Shown here: piece by piece, positions 52,698 to 61,520 of the stretch
Numbering within the stretch: the stretch's first letter is position 1
How the letters are laid out: the number at the start of each line of letters is the position of its first letter
Origin: Dinoroseobacter sp049801095
Lineage (GTDB): Bacteria > Pseudomonadota > Alphaproteobacteria > Rhodobacterales > Rhodobacteraceae
Length of the DNA stretch: 64,000 nucleotides
Direction: 5' to 3'
NCBI RefSeq assembly: GCF_049801095.1
Contig: NZ_JBNAGH010000007.1
Location: 1-64,000, forward strand
Translations under genes and position numbers: made by a program
Notes under the pieces: model-generated
Database searches by the model: none
What the model was told of the DNA's origin: nothing
The model's input: the letters and a program-made list of their open reading frames with translations, nothing else

Positions 52698-53024
52698 ATG
52701 CTGAAAGCGCACGCCAAATACAATCTGGGACAGGTCGTCCGCCACCGCAAACATCCGTTTCGCGGGGTTGTTTTTGATATCGATCCGGAATTCGCGAATA
52801 CCGAGGAGTGGTATGACGCGATCCCGGAAGACAGCCGTCCGCGCAAGGATCAGCCGTTCTATCACCTGCTGGCCGAGAACGAGCAAAGCTACTATGTGGC
52901 CTATGTCTCTGAGCAGAACCTCGTCGTTGATGGCGCCAGCGGACCGGTGGATCACCCGGATGTGCCGGATCTCTTCGGGGATTTCGACGGGCGTCAATAT
53001 CCCCTCCATTTCCAGATGAACTGA
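52698..53024 (+). CDS. hspQ: Heat-shock protein HspQ
   Basis: A 108-residue YccV/HspQ protein, a haemimethylated-DNA-binding/Lon specificity factor. It has GQVVRHRKHPFRGVVFDIDPEF, QPFYHLLAEN and SYYVAYVSEQNL, the core of the family. Start at ATG 52698 (MLKAHAKYN). I could not identify a clear heat-shock sigma-32 promoter in the 85 bp before it. It converges on ggt. Confidence 0.93.
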   Translation: MLKAHAKYNLGQVVRHRKHPFRGVVFDIDPEFANTEEWYDAIPEDSRPRKDQPFYHLLAENEQSYYVAYVSEQNLVVDGASGPVDHPDVPDLFGDFDGRQYPLHFQMN

Positions 53025-53040
53025 CCCAGCGGCGCGCGGC

Positions 53041-54624
53041 TTAGTAGCCGAGCGCGCACCCGTCTTTGCGGGGGTCCGAGGCGCCTTGCAGGATGCCCGT
53101 TTCCGGATCGATCCAGATCGCTTGCGCCCCACCGATCGGCGCGTCTGGGATGACGACCTTGTGGCCCATCTCGGCCAGTTCCGCATGGACTTTTGGTGCG
53201 TAACCCCGCTCCACCTGCAACCCATAGCGCGGATCATAAAAGCTGCGCGGCGCGTCGAGGGCCGCCTGCGGATCAAGGCCGTAATCGACCATATTGGTCA
53301 GCACGCGCGCATGGCCGTTGGGCTGGTAGGGACCGCCCATGACGCCGAAGGGCATGACCAGCTTGTCGTTCTGGCGCAGCATTCCGGGGATGATCGTATG
53401 CATGGGGCGTTTGCCGCCGCCCGCCTCGTTCGGGTGCCCAGCCTCCAGCGTGAAGCCAGCGGCGCGGTTCTGGAACAGGATCCCGTAGCGGTCCGAGGCG
53501 ATCCCTGAGCCGAACCCGTCGAAGATCGAGTAGATCAGGGAGACGGCCATGCGGTTGGCGTCGACCACGGTGATGTAGATCGTCTCGCGGTGGACATGAT
53601 CGGCGAGCGGGGTCGGGTCGGCCATGGCGCGCTTGGGGTCGATCAGGTCGGCCAACGCCTTGGCCGTGTCCATGGACATCATGTGCTCCAGACGCGTGGT
53701 ATGGTCCGCATCCGCGATGATCCGGTTGCGGGTGTCATAGGCGAGCTTTGCGGTCTCGGCCTCGATATGGGCGCGCGAGGTGCCGAACGGGTCGAGCGCG
53801 GGCAGGTCGAATTGGGAGAGAATGTTGGCCATGAGGATGGCCGTCGCGCCATGGCTGTTCGGCGGCAGCTCGACCAGCTCCGTGCCCTTGTAGGTGCCGC
53901 GGATCGGGGTCGCGTCGGAACAGGCGGTGGCCGCAAAGTCCTCCAGCGTGTGGACGCCTCCCGCCGCGCGCAGGCTGTTGACCATGTCCTCGGCCACCGG
54001 TCCGGCATAAAAACCGTCTCGTCCATCCTTGGCGATATGGCGGAGGACCTCTGCCTGCCCGGGGGCCTTGAAGAGGGTGCCGACCTTGGGGGTGGCTCCA
54101 TCGTGGAGGTAATGGCTGCGCGCGACCCCTTGCAGGCGCGGACCGTCTCTTTCCCAGTCGAAGGCCACGCGAGGTGCGACGGGAATGCCGGTCTCGGCGT
54201 AGTGGATGGTCGGGGCGAGGATCGTGGCCAGATCCAACGCGCCCCAGCGCGCATTCATGGTGCAAAAGGCATCGATGGCCCCGGGCACGGAAACCGAGGC
54301 GGCCTCGGCGCGGGGCATGGCGCTATGGCCTTGGGCGCGCAGAGCCTCGGCGCTCAAGGCCGCGGGCGCGCGGCCGGAGCCGTTGAGGCCGAAGATCTCT
54401 TCGCTGTCTGCGGGTTTGACGAGGGCGAAGCAATCGCCGCCAATGCCGGTCATCTGGGGTTCGCAGATCCCCAGCAGGATTGCCCCGGCGATGGCCGCAT
54501 CCATGGCATTGCCGCCTTGCTGGAGCATGTCCAGCGCAACCTTCGCTGCCAGCGGGTGGGAGGTCGCACACATCCCGGACTGGGCAAAAACAGCCGACCG
54601 ACCCGGCTGGTGAAAATCTCGCAT
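53041..54624 (-). CDS. ggt: Gamma-glutamyltransferase family protein
   Basis: A 527-residue Ntn-hydrolase precursor, expected to cut itself before the nucleophilic Thr in ETIYITVVD (about residue 348), giving large and small subunits. The large subunit shows MTGIGGDCFALV and NGSGRAPAA; the small subunit shows SIFDGFGSG and MGGPYQPNGHARVLTNMVDYGLDPQ. The pattern is of the gamma-glutamyltransferase/cephalosporin-acylase-like group. No signal peptide is evident, which is common in alphaproteobacterial homologues, so it may be cytoplasmic. Start MRDFHQPGRSA is preferred to 54654. Confidence 0.92.
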   Translation of the reverse strand: MRDFHQPGRSAVFAQSGMCATSHPLAAKVALDMLQQGGNAMDAAIAGAILLGICEPQMTGIGGDCFALVKPADSEEIFGLNGSGRAPAALSAEALRAQGHSAMPRAEAASVSVPGAIDAFCTMNARWGALDLATILAPTIHYAETGIPVAPRVAFDWERDGPRLQGVARSHYLHDGATPKVGTLFKAPGQAEVLRHIAKDGRDGFYAGPVAEDMVNSLRAAGGVHTLEDFAATACSDATPIRGTYKGTELVELPPNSHGATAILMANILSQFDLPALDPFGTSRAHIEAETAKLAYDTRNRIIADADHTTRLEHMMSMDTAKALADLIDPKRAMADPTPLADHVHRETIYITVVDANRMAVSLIYSIFDGFGSGIASDRYGILFQNRAAGFTLEAGHPNEAGGGKRPMHTIIPGMLRQNDKLVMPFGVMGGPYQPNGHARVLTNMVDYGLDPQAALDAPRSFYDPRYGLQVERGYAPKVHAELAEMGHKVVIPDAPIGGAQAIWIDPETGILQGASDPRKDGCALGY

Positions 54625-54706
54625 GAATATGGCCTCCTCGCTCAGGAGGGGCACTGTAATGCGGCGAGGTCTGACGGCAAGGGCCGTCGGCGCGTGCGCG
54701 TGTGGC

Positions 54707-55219
54707 TCAATCTTCCCAGGTCATGGGAATGATGAAGCTCGTCACGTTCTGATCGTCGACACGCTGATAGGTCAGCTCTTCGGTCAGCGTATGGATCAGA
54801 GCCCAGCCAAAGCCCCCCTCGGGCAGGTCCTGAAGACCTGTATCGATATCGGGCAGGGTGCCGCTGGGCAGAGCGAGGCCGGGCATGGGCACGCCCTGAT
54901 CGGTCATGCGCACGGACAACCCGGTCTCCGCGACGGAGCTTGTCAGCACGAAGCTGTGATCCGGGTCTTCCTTGTAGGCGTGCTCCACCACATTGTTCAG
55001 CGCCTCGGCGAGGACCAGCTCGATCGTGCCGGTATCCTCGGCGCCAACGCCCGCTTCCCGAAGGGTGGTCAGCAGATTGGAGAGTGCCTCTCGTACCGCG
55101 CTGTACTGGCTCGGGATCGTGTATTCCGCGTCACACTTGATCACGCGCTGCCTCATGATTGATGTCGACGAGATGTCTTCGCCGGAGCGAAGTGCATTGG
55201 AAACACTGCGAGACGCCAT
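54707..55219 (-). CDS. Anti-sigma-type serine kinase (RsbW-like ATPase)
   Basis: A 170-residue GHKL ATPase of the HATPase_c_2 group. The N box is ELVLAEALNNVVEHAY, G1 is MTDQGVPMP, and G2 is GGFGWALIHTLTEEL. These proteins bind a partner sigma factor or phosphorylate an antagonist. The start at 55219 (MASRSVS) is 7 bp after the STAS stop; a start at 55156 (MRQRVIKCD) is also possible. It lies downstream of the STAS gene, and no sigma factor or PP2C phosphatase gene is nearby. Confidence 0.88.
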   Translation of the reverse strand: MASRSVSNALRSGEDISSTSIMRQRVIKCDAEYTIPSQYSAVREALSNLLTTLREAGVGAEDTGTIELVLAEALNNVVEHAYKEDPDHSFVLTSSVAETGLSVRMTDQGVPMPGLALPSGTLPDIDTGLQDLPEGGFGWALIHTLTEELTYQRVDDQNVTSFIIPMTWED

Positions 55220-55226
55220 GGGTCTG

Positions 55227-55559
55227 TTACGCCGCTTCCAGCGCCTGCTCGGAGCTGTCATAGACCTTGAACACCTTGTCCATGCGCGTCAGGCGGAACA
55301 CTTTCTGCACCACAGGGCTCAGACCGGCGAGTTCCAGGGTCTTGTTCGGCGCGAAGGCTTTCATCACGGCGACCACGGCGCCAAGGCCGGAGCTGTCGAG
55401 AAACTGGACCTGGGTCAGGTCGAGAATCACTCGGCTGCCATCGCCGCGACCGATATCCTGCATCACGTCCTTGAACTGCACTGCGGAGGAGGCATCAATG
55501 CGCTCTTCATGCACTTCGGCCACGATAATATCGCCATGGGCATTGGTTGTGATCTGCAT
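55227..55559 (-). CDS. STAS-domain anti-sigma factor antagonist (RsbV/SpoIIAA-like)
   Basis: A 110-residue single STAS domain. The conserved phosphorylation site is the Ser in LDSSGLGAVVAVM. The preceding VILDLTQVQF and following LAGLSPVVQKVF are the usual strand and helix. It is expected to be phosphorylated by the adjacent kinase and dephosphorylated by a phosphatase encoded elsewhere, in a partner-switching module. Confidence 0.92.
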   Translation of the reverse strand: MQITTNAHGDIIVAEVHEERIDASSAVQFKDVMQDIGRGDGSRVILDLTQVQFLDSSGLGAVVAVMKAFAPNKTLELAGLSPVVQKVFRLTRMDKVFKVYDSSEQALEAA

Positions 55560-55663
55560 AAGGGGGCCCTCATTCTCATCTTGTTTGATGCGAGCCTAGG
55601 CCCGATGGGTTACCAGAGTGTAAGCAAGGACGCGGGTTTCTGAGCCCCTGGGAGGATTTTTTA

Positions 55664-56842
55664 ATGCAAGATGTCTTTATTTGCGGTGCGGCCCGTACGG
55701 CCATGGGGGGATTCCAGGGGGCGTTCACCCCTGTCTCAGCCGCGGAACTGGGAGGTGCGGCGATCTCGGGGGCTCTGCGGGATGCCGGATGCGCGCCGGA
55801 GGATGTCAGCGAGTTGCTCATGGGCTGCGTGCTTCCGGCGGGGCAGGGTCAGGCCCCGGCGCGCCAGGCGGGATATCAGGCGGGGCTCGGCGATGGGGTT
55901 CCGGCAACCACTCTCAACAAGATGTGCGGCTCGGGCATGAAGGCGGCGATGCTGGCCTCGGATCAGCTCGCGCTCGGGGCGGCGGATGTCGTGGTTGCGG
56001 GGGGCATGGAGAGCATGACCAACGCGCCTTACCTTCTCGAGAAAATGCGCGGCGGTGCGCGGATCGGCCATGGGGCGGTGATCGATCACATGTTCCTCGA
56101 CGGGTTGGAGGATGCCTATTACAAGGGGCGTCTCATGGGCACCTTCGCCGAGGATTGCGCTGAGGCCTTTCAGTTCACCCGCGAGGCGCAGGATGGGTAT
56201 GCTCTGAGCTCGCTGGAGAACGCGCTGAAGGCCGAGGCGGAGGGGGCCTTTGCCTCGGAGATCGTGCCGGTCACGGTGTCGACCCGCAAAGGCGAGACGG
56301 TTATCGATGCGGATGAGCAGCCAAGCTCGGCCCGCCCGGACAAGATCCCGCAGTTGAAGCCGGCCTTCCGCGAGGGCGGGACGGTGACGGCGGCAAACTC
56401 TTCTTCGATCTCGGATGGAGCAGCGGCGCTGGTGCTGGCGCGGGGCGATGTCGTGGAAGCGCAAGGCCTCAAGGTGCGGGCCAAGATCCTTGGGCATGCG
56501 AGCCACGCCCAACAACCGGCTCTCTTCCCGACCGCCCCGGTCCCCGCAGCGCAGAAACTGCTCGACCGGCTGGGTTGGCAGGTCAGTGATGTGGACCTCT
56601 GGGAGGTGAATGAGGCCTTTGCCGTGGTGCCCATGGCCTTCATGCACGAGATGGGGGTCCCGCGGGAGAAGATGAACATTCGGGGCGGGGCTTGCGCGCT
56701 GGGCCATCCGATCGGGGCCTCGGGGGCGCGGATCCTCGTCACGCTCCTGAACGCGATGGAGCAGCACGACCTCAAACGCGGGGTTGCGGCGATCTGCATC
56801 GGCGGCGGCGAAGGCACGGCCATCGCGATCGAACGGGACTGA
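55664..56842 (+). CDS. Acetyl-CoA acetyltransferase (thiolase)
   Basis: A 392-residue thiolase. The acyl-forming nucleophile is Cys88 in TLNKMCGSGMKA; NEAFAVVPMAF and the C-terminal GGACALGHPIGASGAR carry the His and Cys of the second step. Full-length and intact. It could serve acetoacetyl-CoA formation or thiolysis; no phaB, atoDA or beta-oxidation genes flank it. It is divergent from the STAS gene. Confidence 0.94.
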   Translation: MQDVFICGAARTAMGGFQGAFTPVSAAELGGAAISGALRDAGCAPEDVSELLMGCVLPAGQGQAPARQAGYQAGLGDGVPATTLNKMCGSGMKAAMLASDQLALGAADVVVAGGMESMTNAPYLLEKMRGGARIGHGAVIDHMFLDGLEDAYYKGRLMGTFAEDCAEAFQFTREAQDGYALSSLENALKAEAEGAFASEIVPVTVSTRKGETVIDADEQPSSARPDKIPQLKPAFREGGTVTAANSSSISDGAAALVLARGDVVEAQGLKVRAKILGHASHAQQPALFPTAPVPAAQKLLDRLGWQVSDVDLWEVNEAFAVVPMAFMHEMGVPREKMNIRGGACALGHPIGASGARILVTLLNAMEQHDLKRGVAAICIGGGEGTAIAIERD

Positions 56843-56887
56843 GCTGCGCGGCCTCTGGCTCTGGGGCGCTCGGCGGGATTGCCCGAG

Positions 56888-56905
56888 AGCGCCGCCAGCG
56901 GCGCT
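56888..56905. repeat. GC palindrome after the thiolase gene
   Basis: AGCGCCGC and GCGGCGCT are perfect 8-bp arms around CA in the 148-bp convergent spacer between the thiolase and the beta-barrel gene. It shares the CAGCGGCG core of other spacers. There is no T-run after it, so termination is not supported by this hairpin alone. Confidence 0.4.
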
Positions 56906-56990
56906 GTTGGGCGACGTCCTCGCGCGCGACCCGGCGCTGTCCCCGGGGGCCGGGGGCGCTCACCGGGAGTAATCGCCGGTCGCCATCGGC

Positions 56991-58202
56991 TCAAAAGAAG
57001 CGTGTCCAGCGCAGGAGCAGGGATGAGTCCTCTTCAAAAGCCTGCAGCAGGGGATCCTTCTGCCCGTCATAAGCGCGCAGCTCGATCTCGAGCAGGTTGC
57101 TGTCAAAGAGCCTCCGCTCATATTCGAGGCTGAACTGCGCCCCGCCGCCATTCGCGTCGATGATCGCGCCCGCCAGCAGCTCGCTGTCATCCAGATCATT
57201 CCAGGTGATGCGGGTGCCGAGGAAGATATCGTCATCGAAGGGCGTGACCGGGCTGCGGCTCTGATCTCGGTCATCATAGATGTATTCCGCGATCAGACCG
57301 ATATCGCGCCCGGATCCACCCACATCAAAGAAGGTATACTCGACCCCGCCCACGGCGGCTGTGAATCGATCTGCGCCGATCTCGACCGCGGCGGCCTCCA
57401 GCTTCCAGAGCCAGGCATCGGTGGTGTATTGCAGGTCGATCCCCGCTTGCCGCTGACGTTGATAAAAGGGGACAAGGACTTGCCGGGCCGGATCAAGATC
57501 CAGGCGCGGCTGACGGGCGGTGCCCTGGAAATAGGTCAGCCCCAGATCGAAGCCGCCGAAGCGGTTGGCGTAGCGCAGGGCGATGTCTCCGGCGGTCTCG
57601 GCACCCTCCCGTTCAAACCCGGGATTGCGGTCATCGACCGGCAAGGGAAATTGCGGGCGGCTTTCGGGCCCGGGATAAGCGCGTTCGCGAAAATAGGGCA
57701 GGTAATAGAGGTCGAAATCGCCAATCTCGGTTTGCGCCGCAAAACGCAGCATGGGCTGGCCGAGCTTCTCGTCGAGATCCGCATTCTCCAGCCGGTCCCT
57801 CTGATTGAGGATATCGACCACATTGACCGACTCCACGACCCCCCAGAACACCCGATCCGTGCCGATGGTGACATCCCAGCCATCGCCGAGATAGCGCAGA
57901 AAGCCGCGCCGCAGGTCGCCATAGCTGCGGTCATTGTCCCCGCTGTCATAGCGCAGATATGGCTCTAGCACCGCCTGCCAGCGCCGCTCGGCACTGCGCC
58001 AGGTGAGATCCCCGGTGGCGATCAGGGCTCCGACGCCGCCATCGCGCTGGTCCGGGAACTGGGCGTCTTCGGGAAAAAGGGTCGCCTCGAAGCTCAGCTC
58101 GGGAGAGACCCTCAGGTCCTGGGCCAGGAGGGGCAGCGTGGAGAGACAGAGCGCGCCGCAGATCGCGGCGCCCCCCGTTCCGGCAAATTGCACGGATGCC
58201 AT
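56991..58202 (-). CDS. Outer-membrane beta-barrel protein of the RND operon
   Basis: A 403-residue exported protein: signal peptide (MASVQFAGTGGAAICGALCLSTLPLLAQ), then many alternating strands ending in LLLRWTRFF, with a terminal Phe as in BAM substrates. Strand-turn-strand patterns are evident, for example GVGALIATGDLTWRSAERRW and IGLIAEYIYDDRDQSRSP. I do not recognise a named family. Its ATG at 58202 is 1 bp after the LolA-like stop, so it is translationally linked with that gene and with the RND permease. A longer frame from 58238 is possible. Confidence 0.82.
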   Translation of the reverse strand: MASVQFAGTGGAAICGALCLSTLPLLAQDLRVSPELSFEATLFPEDAQFPDQRDGGVGALIATGDLTWRSAERRWQAVLEPYLRYDSGDNDRSYGDLRRGFLRYLGDGWDVTIGTDRVFWGVVESVNVVDILNQRDRLENADLDEKLGQPMLRFAAQTEIGDFDLYYLPYFRERAYPGPESRPQFPLPVDDRNPGFEREGAETAGDIALRYANRFGGFDLGLTYFQGTARQPRLDLDPARQVLVPFYQRQRQAGIDLQYTTDAWLWKLEAAAVEIGADRFTAAVGGVEYTFFDVGGSGRDIGLIAEYIYDDRDQSRSPVTPFDDDIFLGTRITWNDLDDSELLAGAIIDANGGGAQFSLEYERRLFDSNLLEIELRAYDGQKDPLLQAFEEDSSLLLRWTRFF

Positions 58203-58203
58203 G

Positions 58204-58992
58204 TCAGAGCCGCTCGAGCGCCGAGGGTTCGAAATCATTGCGCCCCAGCCGCGCGTTGAAGTCGAAGGGCCCGAACTCCAGCACGGTCGTCTTGCCGGTC
58301 AGGTGATTGACCATGGTCTGGGTCTGGGCGCGCCAGACGGATCCGTAGCGCTTGTAATCCGTCAGGGTCAGGGTCTTGAGCCGCTGCCCTCCGCGGTCGA
58401 AGAAGACAAACTTGCGCGGCTGGTTGGTCTTGGTGTCGAAATGGCACAAGACACGGGAATAGCCGGAGCGGCTATAGGCGGGCGTGCATTCGAGAATGCT
58501 CATCTCCATCCCGTCGACGCGCCTGGTCTCCAGATAGCGGTATTCGAACTTGCCAAGCTCCGAGATCGTCAGATCCTCAAAGGAGAACTCGGACCCGACA
58601 AAGGGGCCGGACTTGTTGGCCGAGGAGATCCGCTTCACCCGCGACAGGCTGGGCAGGTAGAGCCATTGGTCATCCGCCGCCGTCACCCTTGCATGGGACA
58701 GGAGCGCCGTCCCATCCACATCGCCGGGCGAGAAGAACTGGATCATCGAGCGATCCCCGTTCCCACGGCCGGATTTCTCCAGCGTGTCGATCTGCAGCGC
58801 GCGGGTGGTCCGCGCCCCGGCCCGGTTGGTCAGGGTCATGGTCACATCGACGGAACTGCGGCCAAAGCCCTTATCCGACAGATCGCTCTTCTGGGCGATC
58901 GCGAAACCCTTCTCCTCGGCGGTTTGCGCGCCCCCGGTCAGCGGGGTCAATGCCAAGGCGGTCGCGCAGGCGACAATCATCAAACGGTTCAT
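58204..58992 (-). CDS. LolA-like outer-membrane lipoprotein-sorting protein
   Basis: A 262-residue periplasmic protein with signal peptide (MNRLMIVACATALALTPLTGGAQ) and a LolA/LolB-type half-barrel: RSMIQFFSPGDVDGTALL, DQWLYLPSLSRVKRISSANKSGPFVGSEFSFEDL, and the late CHFDTKTNQPRKFVFFD. This is the 'outer membrane lipoprotein-sorting' group (PF17131-like) that accompanies MMPL-type RND permeases. It is distinct from the canonical lolA at 36935. The start overlaps the RND stop by one base. A role as a periplasmic lipid or lipoprotein shuttle is inferred from the fold and neighbours. Confidence 0.88.
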   Translation of the reverse strand: MNRLMIVACATALALTPLTGGAQTAEEKGFAIAQKSDLSDKGFGRSSVDVTMTLTNRAGARTTRALQIDTLEKSGRGNGDRSMIQFFSPGDVDGTALLSHARVTAADDQWLYLPSLSRVKRISSANKSGPFVGSEFSFEDLTISELGKFEYRYLETRRVDGMEMSILECTPAYSRSGYSRVLCHFDTKTNQPRKFVFFDRGGQRLKTLTLTDYKRYGSVWRAQTQTMVNHLTGKTTVLEFGPFDFNARLGRNDFEPSALERL

Positions 58993-61334
58993 CAGGAAGC
59001 CTCTTTCAGGGTTGGAGTGGGGGAGGGGGCCTTGCGATTGGCGAGCACCAGAAGGCTCGGCAACAGGAGGAAGTTCACCAGCATGGCCATGAGGATCGCG
59101 ATGGCGGTCAGCAGGCCGAGATCGGCGTTGAACTTGAAGCTGGAGGTGACGAGCACGGCAAACCCAGCGCTCAGGATGAGGGTCGTGGACAGGATCGCTG
59201 TCCCGGCCGTGTCAAAGGCATAGCGGATGCCCTCTGCCACGCTCTGTCCCTTGTCACGGGTGGCGCGCAGGTATTTCGACAGGAAATGCACCGTGAAATC
59301 CACGACCAGCCCCACGGCCACGGCCCCCGCTGCGGCCACGGAGAACCCGACCGTGCCCACCATGGCGGACCAGAGCCCGAAGGTGATGAGAATGGGCAGG
59401 GCGTTGGGCACGAGGCTCATGAGCCCCACTCGCAGCGAACCGAAGGTCACCGAAAGGATGCCCACGATGGCGAGGATCAGATAGAGCGCGCCCTCGAACA
59501 TCGCTTCGATGTTGCGCTGGGCGACAAAGGCGAAGAGCTTCTTGGCGCCGGTCACGTCGACCGTGGCAATGCCCTGTCCGTTGGCCTCGAACCAGGCTTC
59601 TGCGGCGGTGATGAAGGCGCGCGTCTCGGCGGTGGTGACATCTCGCGTGGTGGCGGTCACACGCGTAGTCTGTCGGTTGATATCGACCCGGTCATTGAGG
59701 TCGAGCCCATAGGGCAGGCTCAGCTCATAGACCAGCAGGTACTGGGCGGCGCGTTCCTTCTCGTCGGGGATGATCGCAAACTCGGGCGCTTCGGCATTCA
59801 GGTTGCGGTTGAGCCGCTTCATGATGTCGGAGATCGCGAAAGCATGGGTGACCACCTGATCCTGCTCCCGCAGCCAGAGGGTGAACGCGTCCACGATCCG
59901 CAAAAACTCCGGATCGGTGACATTGCCCGGTGCGCCGCTGTCGATCACGAACTCCATGGGTTCGGTCCCAAAGAACGGGCGCGCGGCCTCCACCGCTTGG
60001 CGAAACTCGAGCCGGGGCGCAAAATACTGGGTCCATTGATCGTTCAGCTCGATCCGCGGAATGAAGGCGATGGCGATCCCGGTGCCGAGGGCCATGACCG
60101 CGAAAACCGCGTGGGCGCGCGTGGTCACGAGCGAGGCGAGCCGGGTGGTCCAACCGGGGCGGTCCGTTCCGGTCGCAGGCTTGAAGCGGATCGGCAGGAC
60201 GGAGGCGAGTGCCGGCAGGAAGACCAGCGACAGGATCCAGGCTGCGAGGATCCCGGCGGCGGAGAGGTTGCCGAGATGGTGGAAGGGGGGCGAGTCCGAG
60301 AAATTCAGGGTCAGAAAGCCCACAATCGTAGTGATCGAGGTGATGCCCACGGGCACGAAATTCAGCGCAACGGACTCGATGAGGGCGGTGTGTTTCTCCA
60401 TCCCGGCGCGCATATTGCCCCGCAACCCCGAGAAGATGTGGATCGCATCCGCCACCGCGATCGTCAGGATGATGGTTGGCGCCGAGAGCGAGATCGGCGT
60501 CAACGCGATCCCGAGGAAGCCGCCGACCCCCATGGCGAAAAGCGTGGAGAGCAGGATCAGGCTCAGACTGACAAAGACGACGGAGATCGCGCGGAAGACC
60601 ACGAGGATCACCACGAGGATCAGCCCATAGACCAACGGGATCAGGGTCTGGCTGTCGACCTGTCCTGCGGTCTCGAACGCTGCGCTGAGGGTGACGACAC
60701 CCAAAAGCTGCACCTCGTGATCCGGATAGGCCGCCAGCAGCTTGGCCCGAATCTCATCCGCTTTTGTCTTGGCCTGTACCGAGACTGCAGGGATATCCGA
60801 GGGCAGCTGCAAGACCGCATTGACGATGGTGGCCGCGCCGTCCGCCGAGACGAGAAAGCGGTCCAGCAAAGGCTCCGACTGGGCGAGCGCCCGGATGGCG
60901 TCGATGCGGTCCGGCGAGAGCTCATCGAGCGCGAAGAGCACGTCCTCGACAATCAGATCATCCGCCTCGCCCCGGGACGACTGGAAATTCGTCAGGCTGT
61001 CCACGCGCGAGACATAAGGCAGGGTCCAGGCCGCCTCGGTCAGGGCATGGGTCGCCGAAAGCGTATCCGTATCAAAGACCTCGCCATCCTTGGGGATCAG
61101 CAGAAAGGCCAGATTGTCCGACTTGCCGAAGGTGCCCTGCGCGCGCTCATTGGCGATGAAGTCGGGATTGTCCTCTCCAAAGAACACCCGGTAGTCGGAG
61201 GCGAATTGGAGATTGGCGGCGCCAAAGGAGACGCCAAGGCAGGTCAATGCGGCGCCGAGGATCACGGCCCATCGGAACCGGATCGACCATGCGGCGATCA
61301 CCCGCCCCATTTGTTCATATCTCGCGGAATTCAT
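58992..61334 (-). CDS. RND-superfamily (MMPL-type) transporter
   Basis: A 780-residue inner-membrane permease with two blocks of membrane segments (one N-terminal, then about 215-380; then about 595-760), each preceded by a large periplasmic domain. It is shorter than the tripartite AcrB type (about 1050) and fits the MMPL/HpnN-like class that moves lipids. TM segments such as YGLILVVILVVFRAISVVFVSL are clear. No membrane-fusion protein or TolC is adjacent; a LolA-like protein and a beta-barrel take their places. It is the first gene of a three-gene operon, divergent from the TetR gene. Confidence 0.93.
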   Translation of the reverse strand: MNSARYEQMGRVIAAWSIRFRWAVILGAALTCLGVSFGAANLQFASDYRVFFGEDNPDFIANERAQGTFGKSDNLAFLLIPKDGEVFDTDTLSATHALTEAAWTLPYVSRVDSLTNFQSSRGEADDLIVEDVLFALDELSPDRIDAIRALAQSEPLLDRFLVSADGAATIVNAVLQLPSDIPAVSVQAKTKADEIRAKLLAAYPDHEVQLLGVVTLSAAFETAGQVDSQTLIPLVYGLILVVILVVFRAISVVFVSLSLILLSTLFAMGVGGFLGIALTPISLSAPTIILTIAVADAIHIFSGLRGNMRAGMEKHTALIESVALNFVPVGITSITTIVGFLTLNFSDSPPFHHLGNLSAAGILAAWILSLVFLPALASVLPIRFKPATGTDRPGWTTRLASLVTTRAHAVFAVMALGTGIAIAFIPRIELNDQWTQYFAPRLEFRQAVEAARPFFGTEPMEFVIDSGAPGNVTDPEFLRIVDAFTLWLREQDQVVTHAFAISDIMKRLNRNLNAEAPEFAIIPDEKERAAQYLLVYELSLPYGLDLNDRVDINRQTTRVTATTRDVTTAETRAFITAAEAWFEANGQGIATVDVTGAKKLFAFVAQRNIEAMFEGALYLILAIVGILSVTFGSLRVGLMSLVPNALPILITFGLWSAMVGTVGFSVAAAGAVAVGLVVDFTVHFLSKYLRATRDKGQSVAEGIRYAFDTAGTAILSTTLILSAGFAVLVTSSFKFNADLGLLTAIAILMAMLVNFLLLPSLLVLANRKAPSPTPTLKEAS

Positions 61335-61458
61335 CAGTTTGGTTTCCCTGTTTCTCTTTTTGCGGGCGCCCTTGCCGGCGCCGTCTTGCAGCGAGCCTGG
61401 CCTTTGGCCGGGCGCGGAGTTGTGCTTTGTCGTGGCGCTCCCTAGGTTTGAGAGGCGG

Positions 61459-61499
61459 TAACCGAACGATCGTTTGGCTACCGAACGATCGGTAGGTTA
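61459..61499. promoter_or_regulatory. Tandem operator between the RND operon and the TetR gene
   Basis: The 11-mer CCGAACGATCG occurs at 61462 and again at 61481, exactly 19 bp apart (nearly two helical turns). Each copy is the left part of a palindrome: AACGATCGTT (first) and TACCGA...TCGGTA (second, 61479-61494). The pair is bracketed by TAACC (61459-61463) and GGTTA (61495-61499). The position, 125 bp from the RND start and 22 bp from the TetR start, is right for co-repression of both directions by the TetR protein. Confidence 0.7.
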
Positions 61500-61520
61500 G
61501 AGCGGAGGTGTGGGCCGTCA

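Noticed and set aside
58689..61445. Very long plus-strand frame opposite the RND operon
   Set aside because: It has no recognisable domain, is extremely rich in Gly/Asp/Arg/His, and covers the real RND and LolA-like genes antisense.
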